Origin: RGIG8700 sp045648505
GTDB taxonomy: Bacteria > Bacillota > Clostridia > RGIG6154
NCBI GenBank assembly: GCA_045648505.1
Contig: JAZROD010000057.1
Location: 1 to 35,144, forward strand
Direction of reading: 5' to 3'
Length of the DNA: 35,144 bases
Part shown: one piece after another, positions 14,726 through 23,218 of the stretch
How positions within the stretch are numbered: the first letter of the stretch is position 1
How the letters are laid out: every line of letters begins with the position of its first letter
Notes under the pieces: generated by a model
Told to the model about the DNA's origin: nothing
Seen by the model: the letters and a program-made list of their open reading frames with translations, nothing else
Database searches by the model: none
Position numbers and translations under genes: made by a program

Positions 14726-14754
14726 AGTATAACAAAAATTCAGATAACTGTCAA
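14726..14754 (-). promoter_or_regulatory. promoter of the purO-AICARFT-fhs operon
   Basis: On the minus strand a perfect TTGACA (14749-14754) and TATACT (14726-14731) are 17 bp apart. Transcription would begin about 15-20 nt before the aptamer. Confidence 0.85.
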
Positions 14755-14765
14755 GTCGAAATTTG

Positions 14766-14794
14766 TTGACGATGGGAGAAAAATCTGCTAATAT
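14766..14794 (+). promoter_or_regulatory. promoter of the lipid kinase-MFS operon
   Basis: TTGACG (14766-14771) and TAATAT (14789-14794) are 17 bp apart. Its -35 box is 11 bp from the -35 box of the divergent purine operon. The resulting leader is only about 10 nt, which rules out the longer in-frame starts upstream. Confidence 0.72.
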
Positions 14795-14810
14795 TAAAAT
14801 GGTGATTGAT

Positions 14811-15674
14811 ATGAAAAAAATACACATTTTTAACCCTATAGCAGGTAAAGACAAAAGACTGCCCGAAAAATTAGAGGGAGAAATTTATATTACAAAATCT
14901 GTGGGAGATGCAGAAAGCTTTGCTTATGAAACAAGTAAAAGTGAAAATGTTCATTTTATTGTTCACGGCGGAGACGGAACAATAAACGAAGTTGTAAACG
15001 GAATAATCAAAGCAGAGGCAGAGGACAGATGCTTGTTTTCTGTTGTTCCTAAAGGAACAGGAAATGATTTTGTACGCTCTGCACAGGAAAACACAAAAAT
15101 AGATGTAATTAAGTTCAATGATTCCTATTGTATAAATTCACTTAATACAGGTCTTGATTTAAGAGTTGTTGAAGAAATGGAAAAGGCAAAAAAAATACCT
15201 TTTGTTAAAGGTTCTTTTGCGTATATACTTGGAGTAGTATCAGTTCTTTTCAAGCATATAGGCGAAAAGTGGAAAATAACTGTTGAAGATACAGACGGTC
15301 ATATCGAAAACTTCAATAATGAAGAGTATTCACTTGCTCTTTTTGCAAACGGAAGCTTTTACGGAGGCGGATTTAATGCCGCACCTCTTGCAAGCCTTAC
15401 AGACGGTGCTATTGACCTTATAGTTATAAAGAAGGTTTCAAAGCTTACTCTTTTAAAGCTTATTATGGCATACAGAGCAGGTAACCATTTTAAAAACGGA
15501 AAAATAGCAGAGAAATTTAAAAAATATCTCATATATAAGAAATGCGTAAAAGCAACTATTGAAAACATCAAAGGTATCTGCTCTGATGGTGAAATTATAA
15601 GAACAGACAGAGCAGAAATTTCAATATTGAAAAATAAACTTTGCTATAATACTTTGGAAAAAGCGAAAGTTTAA
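14811..15674 (+). CDS. diacylglycerol/lipid kinase family protein (DagK/YegS-like)
   Basis: 287 residues from the ATG at 14811 (MKKIHIFNPIAGK), preceded by GGTGAT. Upstream in-frame starts lie within the promoter. FNPIAGK near residue 6, FIVHGGDGTINEVVNG near residue 45 and PKGTGNDF near residue 78 are the nucleotide-binding signatures of the DAGK catalytic family, whose members phosphorylate lipids such as diacylglycerol. No membrane segment is obvious, so a peripheral enzyme is likely. The exact lipid is not determined. The transporter gene begins 25 bp after the stop and probably shares the transcript. Confidence 0.88.
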   Translation: MKKIHIFNPIAGKDKRLPEKLEGEIYITKSVGDAESFAYETSKSENVHFIVHGGDGTINEVVNGIIKAEAEDRCLFSVVPKGTGNDFVRSAQENTKIDVIKFNDSYCINSLNTGLDLRVVEEMEKAKKIPFVKGSFAYILGVVSVLFKHIGEKWKITVEDTDGHIENFNNEEYSLALFANGSFYGGGFNAAPLASLTDGAIDLIVIKKVSKLTLLKLIMAYRAGNHFKNGKIAEKFKKYLIYKKCVKATIENIKGICSDGEIIRTDRAEISILKNKLCYNTLEKAKV

Positions 15675-15698
15675 TAAATTTCGGAGGTTAAAACAAAA

Positions 15699-16886
15699 AT
15701 GGAAAAAAATAATTCATCGCGTTGGTTTTATATGATTGTTGGCGTTATTGCCATGTTGTTTGCAGGTGTTTTGTATGCCTGGTCTATTTTAAAAGCACCA
15801 CTTTTAACTGAATTCGGATGGGGACCATCTGAACTTGCGCTTAATTTTACATTGGCTATGACATTTTTCTGCATAGGCGGTTTGCTTGGTGCACAGATTT
15901 CTAAAAAAGCAGGTCACAGAATTGCAATCATTACTGCAGGTGTTTTATCGGCACTTGGCTTTATTCTTACTGCGCTTTTACATAATGCAAGTGTTTGGAT
16001 GCTCTATATTACATACGGCGTACTTGCAGGTCTTGGCATAGGAATTGCATATAATGTGGTTATAGCAACAGTAAGTGCCTGGTTCCCTGATAAAAAAGGC
16101 TTATGTTCAGGATGTCTTATGATGGGCTTTGGTGCATCTGCTTTAGTTTTGGGAAATCTTGCAGATGCAATGTTCAAAAGCACACTTGGATGGCGTTTTG
16201 CTTATATTGTGCTTGGCATTGCGATATTTTTAGTTCTTTTCCTTGCTGCATTTTTATTGAAAAAAGCAGAAGTAACTGAAAAAAAGACAGAAGAGCATAG
16301 CGAGCAGAAGCAATACACATCAAAGCAGATGTTATCTAGACCATCATTCTGGATGGCGTTTATTTGTATATCATTCCTTGCGGCAGTAGGAAGCTCTGTT
16401 ATCAGCTTTGCAAAAGACCTTGCACTTTCAGTAAACGCACCTGAAAAACTTGCGGTTTCACTTGTTGGAGTTCTTTCTGTATGTAACGGATTGGGAAGAA
16501 TTATCACAGGTGCAGTTTTTGATGCAGTCGGCAGACGCAAAACTATGCTTTGTGCCAATATTATCACAATCTGTGCCGCAGGTGTTACCTTACTTGCAGT
16601 ATCTATAAATTCTCTTGCTCTTTGCATTGTTGGTTTATGCCTTACAGGTATGTCTTACGGTGCATGCCCAACAATTACTGCAGCCTTCACTTCATCTTTC
16701 TACGGAATGAAGCATTTTTCAGGTAATATGGCATATATGACCTTTACTGTTATGGCAGGTTCTTTAATTGCCACAGTATCAAACAAGGTTTTTGAAGCAA
16801 CAGGCGGTTACACAACCACCTTTATAATGCTTCTTGCACTTACATTTGTATCTCTTATTTTAAATATCTTCATCCGCAAACCATAA
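15699..16886 (+). CDS. OFA-family MFS transporter
   Basis: 395 residues with 12 predicted membrane helices and a charged central loop (about residues 190-210). The start (WFYMIVGVIAMLFAGVLYAWSILKAPL) and TEFGW, followed by repeated small-residue helices, match the oxalate/formate antiporter (OFA) branch of the major facilitator superfamily. Most members carry unknown monocarboxylates, so formate or oxalate is only a possibility. The ATG at 15699 follows GGAGG with a rather long 11-nt gap. It sits near formate-using genes (fhs at 10958-12625), which is suggestive but not proof. Confidence 0.85.
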   Translation: MEKNNSSRWFYMIVGVIAMLFAGVLYAWSILKAPLLTEFGWGPSELALNFTLAMTFFCIGGLLGAQISKKAGHRIAIITAGVLSALGFILTALLHNASVWMLYITYGVLAGLGIGIAYNVVIATVSAWFPDKKGLCSGCLMMGFGASALVLGNLADAMFKSTLGWRFAYIVLGIAIFLVLFLAAFLLKKAEVTEKKTEEHSEQKQYTSKQMLSRPSFWMAFICISFLAAVGSSVISFAKDLALSVNAPEKLAVSLVGVLSVCNGLGRIITGAVFDAVGRRKTMLCANIITICAAGVTLLAVSINSLALCIVGLCLTGMSYGACPTITAAFTSSFYGMKHFSGNMAYMTFTVMAGSLIATVSNKVFEATGGYTTTFIMLLALTFVSLILNIFIRKP

Positions 16887-16927
16887 CTTCGGTTAAAACT
16901 AAATTTGCATATTGAATAGATTTTTTA

Positions 16928-16949
16928 ATCCTAACTTGATACGAACTAT
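16928..16949 (+). repeat. dispersed motif, copy 1
   Basis: CCTAACTTGATACGAACTAT resembles the motif at 23281-23300, 25451-25470 and 26209-26226. All four copies read in the same direction and lie downstream of a plus-strand stop codon. Confidence 0.5.
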
Positions 16950-16988
16950 AAAAACAGCAGAAGCTTTAGTTTGCTTCTGCTGTTTTTA
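16950..16988. terminator. bidirectional terminator overlapping the GH28 3' end
   Basis: AAAACAGCAGAAGC and GCTTCTGCTGTTTT form a strong stem with flanking A and T runs. It ends the MFS transcript and, on the other strand, includes the last codons and stop of the GH28 gene. Confidence 0.85.
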
Positions 16989-18285
16989 TGTCTTCAAAAT
17001 GCATTTGGGTTCTTGCATCTTTTTTAAGAGTTTCTATATTTACATTTGAAAGTTTTAAATTTTTAATGTGTCTGAAGAAAATTCCGAAAGTTGGGAACTT
17101 TTCGCCAAATGCATAATTTTCGGGATAAGATTTTGTGATTTCAGGAACAGTTATGTCTTTACAGTCTTCCTCACATCCGCCGGGGAGAGTTAAATAAATG
17201 TTTGAGAAAGTTATGTTTTCAACTGCTTTGTGTGGCTGACCTGTTACTGTTGATGGCATAATATAAGATTCACACATCATTTCATCTTCCCACAGAGCAG
17301 TCATTCTTGGTGCAAGGAATTCTTTGTATGGTCCTGTTGCTGTTATGTTTTCGAATATAACATTTCTTATGCTTCCGATGGTTGTTCCTTCAGGTGCTCT
17401 TAATCTTTCGTTTAAGAGTACAAAAAACGGGTATCCTACATTCTGCATAGTTATGTTTGAGAAAACAACACCGTCAACATTTCCACCGTCTGCACTTTCA
17501 ACAGAAAGACCGCCATAGAAAACATCATAGAGTGAACAATTTGAAACTGTGATGTTTCTGAAATCACCGTTGGTTTCTGTTCCTATTTTAATTGCATTGC
17601 TTCTTGTGGTGATATTGCAGTTTGTAATGGTAATATTTTCGCAATCTGCTTTTTTGTTTAAGGTATAAGATGCTTTAAGAACAATTGCATCGTCGCCTGA
17701 ACGGATGTTACAGTCAGAAATAATAACATTTCTGCAACAGTCAGGGCTTATACCATCAATGTTTGTATCAATATCAAGTCCTGAAATTTTTACATTTTCA
17801 CATCCTGCAAGGTAAAGGGCAATATCAGTTGCTTTTAAAAGAGTTAAGTCTTTTATAACAATGTTCTTACATTCTTTGAAAGCAAAAATCTTGACTGCTC
17901 TTTTACCGCACCAGTCGCCTTCGCCCGGAGTATTTTCATTTTCCCACACTCCCTGCATATCTATGGTGCCAAGGCCTGTGAAAGAAATGTTTTCGCAGTT
18001 TTTAGCAACAAACAAGCTTCTGTTAAAATATGTATGGGAAGCATCCTGATATGCTTTATAGTCAATAGCTTCTCTTTTGTCAAAATCATTGACATTTTCA
18101 CTTCCAAGTATTTTAGCACCCGGTTCAAAAATAAAGTGAGTATTGCTCTTTAAGTGAATTGTTGAGCATTTATATGTTCCGTTTGGAATATAAATAACAT
18201 CACCACTATTAACTGCCTTTTGAATTATATCTGTGCATAAGGTTTTACCGTCTGACACAGCACCTAAATCTAAAATATTAATCAT
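16966..18285 (-). CDS. GH28-like parallel beta-helix protein (polygalacturonase family)
   Basis: 439 residues made of repeated short strands with regular NITISNC-type turns, a right-handed beta-helix. NIDGISPDC near residue 177 and SGDDAIVLK near residue 197 match the NxD and DD catalytic acids of GH28. RSNAIKIGTE takes the place of the usual G-H-G and R-I-K segment, and I see no GHG. There is no signal peptide, so it should act inside the cell on imported oligosaccharides, perhaps uronate- or rhamnose-containing ones. The start follows AAGGAG. The rpmB terminator ends about 13 bp before the ATG, so expression may depend on read-through. Substrate unknown. Confidence 0.8.
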   Translation of the reverse strand: MINILDLGAVSDGKTLCTDIIQKAVNSGDVIYIPNGTYKCSTIHLKSNTHFIFEPGAKILGSENVNDFDKREAIDYKAYQDASHTYFNRSLFVAKNCENISFTGLGTIDMQGVWENENTPGEGDWCGKRAVKIFAFKECKNIVIKDLTLLKATDIALYLAGCENVKISGLDIDTNIDGISPDCCRNVIISDCNIRSGDDAIVLKASYTLNKKADCENITITNCNITTRSNAIKIGTETNGDFRNITVSNCSLYDVFYGGLSVESADGGNVDGVVFSNITMQNVGYPFFVLLNERLRAPEGTTIGSIRNVIFENITATGPYKEFLAPRMTALWEDEMMCESYIMPSTVTGQPHKAVENITFSNIYLTLPGGCEEDCKDITVPEITKSYPENYAFGEKFPTFGIFFRHIKNLKLSNVNIETLKKDARTQMHFEDIKTAEAN

Positions 18286-18297
18286 ATTAACTCCTTA

Positions 18298-18331
18298 AAA
18301 ACCAAAAAGTCCGACTTAAGAAAGTCAGACT
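18298..18331 (-). terminator. rpmB terminator / possible attenuator before the GH28 gene
   Basis: On the minus strand AGTCTGACTT and AAGTCGGACT pair (one T-G), followed by TTTTTGGTTTTT. The ribosome binding site of the GH28 gene comes directly after the T-run. Confidence 0.8.
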
Positions 18332-18364
18332 CTAAATTCGATATGAATTTTTGTAAGATTACAA

Positions 18365-18553
18365 TTATATAGCTCTTTCAACTTTGCCTGAACGTAAGCA
18401 TCTTGTGCAAACGTTAACCTTTTTAGGAGCACCATTAACAATTGCTTTTACCTTTCTTACATTTGGTTTCCATGTTCTGTTTGAACGGATGTGTGAGTGA
18501 GAAACTTTAATACCGAATACAACACCCTTACCGCATACATCACACTTTGCCAT
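18365..18553 (-). CDS. rpmB: 50S ribosomal protein L28
   Basis: 62 residues, beginning MAKCDVCGKGVVFG and containing SHSHIRSNRTWKPNVRKV, the L28 signature. Two CxxC pairs (CDVC and CTRC) indicate the zinc-binding form. It is a structural protein of the large subunit near the exit site. A strong AAGGAGGTG lies ahead of the ATG at 18553, with a good promoter and terminator. In many Bacillota rpmB stands close to a yloU-yloV-recG cluster. Here yloV (21591) and recG (26260) follow at a distance on the opposite strand. Confidence 0.97.
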   Translation of the reverse strand: MAKCDVCGKGVVFGIKVSHSHIRSNRTWKPNVRKVKAIVNGAPKKVNVCTRCLRSGKVERAI

Positions 18554-18595
18554 ATATATACACCTCCTTGATAATCATTTCCATAAGCATCATCT

Positions 18596-18624
18596 ATTGT
18601 AACAGAAAACTTTTAAAAAAGCAA
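18596..18624 (-). promoter_or_regulatory. promoter of rpmB
   Basis: On the minus strand TTGCTT (18619-18624) and TACAAT (18596-18601) are 17 bp apart. Confidence 0.7.
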
Positions 18625-18693
18625 GTTTTTTTTGAAACTTTTTTAAAAAGTTGTAAAAAGATGCATAATTTTTACTGTGAATGAATAAAAAAC

Positions 18694-18723
18694 TTTACAA
18701 ATGATGTAATTATATTGTATAAT
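18694..18723 (+). promoter_or_regulatory. promoter of the hprK-glk-murB operon
   Basis: TTTACA (18694-18699) and a perfect TATAAT (18718-18723) are 18 bp apart, about 40 bp before the hprK start. A self-complementary AACTTTTTTAAAAAGTT (18636-18652) lies between the two divergent promoters. Confidence 0.68.
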
Positions 18724-18763
18724 TATTGTGTATTATAATGCTTCCGTGCGAAAGGAGAAAGCT

Positions 18764-19696
18764 ATGAATCAGTTCAGTGTTGATTTGAGAAAAATAGTTG
18801 ACAAATATAAACTTGAGGTTATTGCATGTAACGATGCAATTGATGATATTAAAATTGTTTCCTGTGATGTTAACCGTCCGGGTCTTCCTTTGGCAGGATG
18901 TTATGATTTTTTTGACCCATCAAGAATTCAGCTTATGGGTAAAGCAGAAACATCTTATGTTGAAACATTAAACGAAACAGAGAAACAGGAAAGATTTGAA
19001 AAACTTTTCTCTGCAGGAATACCTGTTCTTATAATAACAAGCGAACTTGAAGTAGACCCTGTGTTAAAGCTTGAAGCGGTAAAGCATAATGTTCCTGTTT
19101 TAAGAACAAAGGGTTCTACATCAGGGTTTATGAGTATGCTTGTAAGCTATCTGAATGTTGAACTTGGCGAAAGAATAACACGCCACGGTGTTTTAGTTGA
19201 AGTATATGGTGAAGGTATTCTTATTTTAGGTGAAAGCGGAGTAGGTAAGAGCGAAGCAGCTATCGAGCTTGTTAAAAGAGGACACAGACTTGTTGCGGAT
19301 GATGCGGTTGAAATCAAAAAAGTTTCTGCAATCACCCTTGTTGGTCAGTCTCCTGAAATAATCAGACACTTTGTTGAACTTCGTGGTATCGGTATTGTTG
19401 ATGTAAGAAAAATCTTCGGTATGGGTGCAGTTAAGGAAACAGAGAAAATTGATATGGTAATCTCTCTTGAGCCTTGGGATAATAAGAAAAAATATGACAG
19501 ACTTGGTCTTGAAGACGAATATACAAACATACTCGGTATTGACATTCCTTCTTTAGTTATTCCTGTTAAGCCGGGAAGAAACCTTGCTATTATTATAGAA
19601 GTAGCAGCTATGAACAACAGACAGAAGAGAATGGGCTATAATGCTGCAGAAGAGTTAAATAAAAGACTTATGGCTGATATGGAGAGTAAATTATGA
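18764..19696 (+). CDS. hprK: HPr kinase/phosphorylase
   Basis: 310 residues from the ATG at 18764, which follows AAAGGAG. A longer in-frame start at 18728 lacks a ribosome binding site. The N-terminal domain contains FDPSRIQLMG. The C-terminal kinase has the Walker A motif GESGVGKS near residue 156, the following ADDAVEI, and the family signature LRGIGIVDVRKIFG. It phosphorylates and dephosphorylates Ser46 of HPr according to glycolytic state, controlling carbon catabolite repression. The stop overlaps the glucokinase start by 4 bp (ATGA), a direct link between sugar sensing and sugar phosphorylation. No HPr or CcpA gene is in the window. Confidence 0.96.
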   Translation: MNQFSVDLRKIVDKYKLEVIACNDAIDDIKIVSCDVNRPGLPLAGCYDFFDPSRIQLMGKAETSYVETLNETEKQERFEKLFSAGIPVLIITSELEVDPVLKLEAVKHNVPVLRTKGSTSGFMSMLVSYLNVELGERITRHGVLVEVYGEGILILGESGVGKSEAAIELVKRGHRLVADDAVEIKKVSAITLVGQSPEIIRHFVELRGIGIVDVRKIFGMGAVKETEKIDMVISLEPWDNKKKYDRLGLEDEYTNILGIDIPSLVIPVKPGRNLAIIIEVAAMNNRQKRMGYNAAEELNKRLMADMESKL

Positions 19697-20637
19697 AATA
19701 CTATTTAGGCGTTGATTTGGGCGGAACAAATATTGCCGTTGGAATTGTAAATGAAAATGGAGAAATAGTTGCTAAAAAAAGCACAAAGACATTACACGAA
19801 AGAGGATACGAAGCTATTACTGAAGATATGGCAAAACTTTACAGAGAGCTTATCTTAGAAAATAAAATATCTGAAGATGATGTTGTATCTGCAGGAATAG
19901 GAGCTCCCGGCTCTATTGATAAAGAAAAGGGCAGAGTCATTTATGCCAATAATCTTGGTTTTTTTGATATTCATCTTGCGGATGAACTTAAAAAACATAT
20001 AAATAAACCTGTGTTTGTTGATAACGATGCAAACTGTGCAGCCTGGGCGGAATTTATGGCAGGAAGTGCAAAGGGTGCATCCGTTGCGGTTGTAATAACA
20101 CTTGGAACAGGTGTTGGAAGCGGTGTTATTATAGATGGTAAGCTTCAGGGAGGATTTAACTTCTGCGGTGGAGAGCTTGGACATATGGTTATAGATGCAA
20201 ACGGACCTTTATGTACTTGCGGAAGAAAAGGATGCTTTGAAGTATTCTCTTCTGCAACAGGACTTATAAATATGACAAAGGAATTTGCAGAAAAAAATAA
20301 AGATTCAAAAATGTGGGAATACACTAAAGACGGTAAGTTTAACGGAAGAACTGCATTCCTTGCAGCAAAAGACGGTGATGAAACTGCACAGGCAGTTGTG
20401 GATAATTACATAAAATATCTTGCTGTAGGTATTGCAAATATTATCAATATTTTTCAGCCTGAAATTTTCGTTATAGGCGGCGGTGTATCAAATGAGGGAG
20501 ATAATCTGATAAATCCTCTTAAAGAAAAGGTGTTTTCCCAGACATATACAGACCCAAGTGTTGTACCAATGTGTGATATTGTGAAAGCAAAACTCGGTAA
20601 TGATGCAGGTATAATCGGAGCGGCATTTTTGAGATAA
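19693..20637 (+). CDS. glk: ROK-family glucokinase
   Basis: 314 residues. The ATP-binding motif LGVDLGGTNIAVG is at the N terminus, ending near residue 17. The ROK zinc site is CTCGRKGCFE near residue 170, with a preceding GGELGHM. Substrate-binding GAPGS and VDNDANCAAWAE are present. Together these indicate a cytoplasmic glucokinase. Other ROK kinases (fructose, N-acetylmannosamine) share these motifs, so glucose is the likely but not certain substrate. It overlaps hprK by 4 bp, and murB begins 11 bp after its stop. Confidence 0.9.
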   Translation: MKYYLGVDLGGTNIAVGIVNENGEIVAKKSTKTLHERGYEAITEDMAKLYRELILENKISEDDVVSAGIGAPGSIDKEKGRVIYANNLGFFDIHLADELKKHINKPVFVDNDANCAAWAEFMAGSAKGASVAVVITLGTGVGSGVIIDGKLQGGFNFCGGELGHMVIDANGPLCTCGRKGCFEVFSSATGLINMTKEFAEKNKDSKMWEYTKDGKFNGRTAFLAAKDGDETAQAVVDNYIKYLAVGIANIINIFQPEIFVIGGGVSNEGDNLINPLKEKVFSQTYTDPSVVPMCDIVKAKLGNDAGIIGAAFLR

Positions 20638-20648
20638 TGGAGGAAATA

Positions 20649-21536
20649 ATGAATAATAAACTTACACAGCTTTGCAAAAGTGAAAATGTGTTAATCAACG
20701 AACCTCTGAAAAATCATACTACATTTGGTTGTGGCGGCTCGGCGAAAGCAGTTGTTTTTCCTGAAAATGTTAAAGAGCTTGAAGAAATTGTAAAGCTTCT
20801 TAAAAACGATGCGTGTATACTTGGTAACGGCTCAAATGTTCTTGTTTGTGACGAAGGCATAGATAAATATGCGGTTATCACAACCAAAATCAAAGAAGTT
20901 AAATGTGACGGTGAGAGTATTTACGCAGATTGCGGAGCAACTCTTGCTAAACTTTCTTCGGTTGCGGCAGAAAATTCTCTTGCAGGTCTTGAATTTGCAT
21001 CAGGAATCCCCGGAACAGTTGCAGGCGGTATATATATGAATGCAGGTGCATACGGCGGAGAAATCAAGGATGTTATCTGCGAAGTTTATGCAGTTGATAA
21101 AGACGGAAATAAAAGAACTTTTTCAAAAGATGAACTTAAGCTTTCTTACAGACACTCAGTATTTGTTGAAAACGGATATATAATAACAGGTGCAAAGTTT
21201 AGTTTAAGCAAAGGAAACAAAGAGGTTATTCTTGCAACGATGAAGGAACTTAATCAGAGAAGAAAAGATAAACAACCTCTTGAATATAAAAGTGCAGGAA
21301 GCACATTTAAACGCCCTGAAGGTTATTTTGCAGGTCAGCTTATAGAAGAAAGCGGACTTAAAGGCTTCAGCGTAGGTGATGCACAGGTTTCAGAAAAACA
21401 TGCAGGTTTTGTTATAAATAAAGGTAAAGCAACGGCAAAGGATGTGCTTGAAGTTATTGAACATTGCAGAAAAGTTGTTGAAGAAAAATTCGGTGTTGTT
21501 CTTGAACCTGAAATAAAAATTTTAACTAAAGATTGA
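20649..21536 (+). CDS. murB: UDP-N-acetylmuramate dehydrogenase
   Basis: 295 residues from the ATG at 20649, which is preceded by GGAGGAAATA. An ATG at 20637 overlapping the previous stop is in frame, but it sits just ahead of the ribosome binding site. HTTFGCGGSA and LGNGSNVLV form the FAD-binding part, SYRHSVF carries the catalytic Tyr/Arg area, and AGSTFKRP holds the proton-donor serine. The size and lack of a C-terminal extension fit the type II MurB of Bacillota. It reduces the enolpyruvyl group to make UDP-MurNAc with NADPH. Third gene of the hprK operon. Confidence 0.96.
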   Translation: MNNKLTQLCKSENVLINEPLKNHTTFGCGGSAKAVVFPENVKELEEIVKLLKNDACILGNGSNVLVCDEGIDKYAVITTKIKEVKCDGESIYADCGATLAKLSSVAAENSLAGLEFASGIPGTVAGGIYMNAGAYGGEIKDVICEVYAVDKDGNKRTFSKDELKLSYRHSVFVENGYIITGAKFSLSKGNKEVILATMKELNQRRKDKQPLEYKSAGSTFKRPEGYFAGQLIEESGLKGFSVGDAQVSEKHAGFVINKGKATAKDVLEVIEHCRKVVEEKFGVVLEPEIKILTKD

Positions 21537-21590
21537 TTATTTAACAAATTTGTGGTAAAATAGTAAGTAACTTATTGCGGAGGTGAAGTA

Positions 21591-23213
21591 ATGCCGGTAC
21601 AAATTAACGGTAACACTCTTAAACATATTATTATTTCTGCTTCAAATAATCTGTATAACAACAGAAAGACAGTAGATGATTTGAATGTTTTCCCTGTTCC
21701 GGATGGTGACACGGGAACAAATATGTCTTTGACTATATCAGCAGTAAAAAAAGTTCTTCTTGATGTTGACTCTTTAAATTGCGGTGAGGTTGCACGATTT
21801 GCATCATCTGCATCATTAAGAGGCGCAAGAGGAAATTCAGGCGTTATTCTTTCACAGCTTTTCAAGGGTTTTTACACAGCCGTTGCAGACTGTGATACAA
21901 TTGATATTGATGATATTAAAAGAGCAATGGAATCAGCAAAGGATGCGGCTTATAATGCAGTTTCAAAACCTGCTGAAGGCACTATCCTTACAGTTGCAAG
22001 AGTAATGGCAGAAAAAGCTTCGGATTACGAAAGCAGCGATGGCGATATTACATTATTCTTAAAATATATCGTTAAAGAAGGTAATAAAATTTTAGATGCA
22101 ACAACAAATATGCTTCCACAGCTTAAAATGGCTAATGTTGTTGATGCAGGCGGTAAGGGTCTTATGACCGTTATGGAAGGTGCACTTTATTACCTTGAAA
22201 ACGGAAGCATTGTTCCTTGTAAGGAAAATTTAAAGGCAAAAGAAAAGAAAGAAGCTAAAAAGCAACAGGATGAAGAAATTAAATTCGGATATTGTACCGA
22301 ATTTATCATAAATAAAAAAGAAACAGAAATGAACTGGCAGAAGCTGAAATCAAAGCTTGAAAAAATCGGCGACTGTGTTGTTGTGGTAGATGATTTTGAT
22401 ATTATCAAGGTTCATATTCACACAAACAATCCGGGTGTTGCCATTGAGGAAGCTATCAAGTACGGTTCACTTATCAATATTAAGATTGACAATATGAGAG
22501 AACAGGCTCACAACGAAACTGTTGTTGCAGAAGAAAAAACGCCTGAAGCTCCAATGATTAAAAATGCATTTATTACTGTTTCAGCAGGTGAAGGACTTTC
22601 ACAGATGTTCACAGAGCTTGGTTGCACAGGCATCATTACAGGCGGACAGACAATGAATCCTTCAACAGAAGATTTTATGGCAGAAATAGAAAAAATCAAT
22701 GCAGAAAATATTTTTATTCTTCCAAACAATAAAAATATCATAATGGCGGCACAACAGGCAGTTGACATTTCAGACAAGAATGTTGTTGTTATAAAGAGCC
22801 GTTCAATAGTTCAGGGTATTGCTGCAATGATTGCTTACGACGAAGAAGCGGGCTTTGAAGAAAACAAAGAAGCTATGGAAGGTGCGATTGAAGAAATCAC
22901 ATCTGCATCTGTTACTTTCGCTGCAAGAGATTGTGTTTTGGATGACCTTGACATTAAAGAAAACGATGTTATGGGACTTGTGGAAGGTAAGATAAATCTT
23001 ATCGGTAACAGCCCTGAAAAAGTCTGCAAAGAAATAATAGAGCGTCTTGTAAACGATGAAACAACTTCAGTTTCTGTTTACAGAGGAGAAGATGTTAGCG
23101 AAGATACGGCAGATAAACTTCTTGAAGAACTTGAAGAACTTTATCCTGACCTTGATGTTAATGTTTACTACGGCGGTCAGCCACTTTATTATTACTATAT
23201 ATCAGTAGAATAA
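21591..23213 (+). CDS. DAK2-domain protein YloV (fatty acid kinase FakA-like)
   Basis: 540 residues. An N-terminal DAK2 (DhaL-like) nucleotide-binding domain has VFPVPDGDTGTNM near residue 33 and RGARGNSGVILSQ near residue 75, with conserved acids for Mg-ATP. The C-terminal half (about residues 310-540) is the FakA/YloV extension ending in GGQPLYYYYISVE. Such proteins form fatty acid kinase together with DegV-type FakB lipid carriers and make acyl-phosphates from exogenous fatty acids. No FakB is in the window. The ATG follows GGAGGTGAAGTA. In relatives yloU (Asp23) often precedes it and recG follows. Here yloU is absent, and fbp plus a toxin-antitoxin pair lie before recG. Confidence 0.9.
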   Translation: MPVQINGNTLKHIIISASNNLYNNRKTVDDLNVFPVPDGDTGTNMSLTISAVKKVLLDVDSLNCGEVARFASSASLRGARGNSGVILSQLFKGFYTAVADCDTIDIDDIKRAMESAKDAAYNAVSKPAEGTILTVARVMAEKASDYESSDGDITLFLKYIVKEGNKILDATTNMLPQLKMANVVDAGGKGLMTVMEGALYYLENGSIVPCKENLKAKEKKEAKKQQDEEIKFGYCTEFIINKKETEMNWQKLKSKLEKIGDCVVVVDDFDIIKVHIHTNNPGVAIEEAIKYGSLINIKIDNMREQAHNETVVAEEKTPEAPMIKNAFITVSAGEGLSQMFTELGCTGIITGGQTMNPSTEDFMAEIEKINAENIFILPNNKNIIMAAQQAVDISDKNVVVIKSRSIVQGIAAMIAYDEEAGFEENKEAMEGAIEEITSASVTFAARDCVLDDLDIKENDVMGLVEGKINLIGNSPEKVCKEIIERLVNDETTSVSVYRGEDVSEDTADKLLEELEELYPDLDVNVYYGGQPLYYYYISVE

Positions 23214-23218
23214 AAATT

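Noticed and set aside
14763..14810. Earlier in-frame starts for the lipid kinase (TTG 14763, ATG 14772, ATG 14799)
   Set aside because: They overlap the promoter boxes, and the family's N terminus begins at the ATG at 14811.
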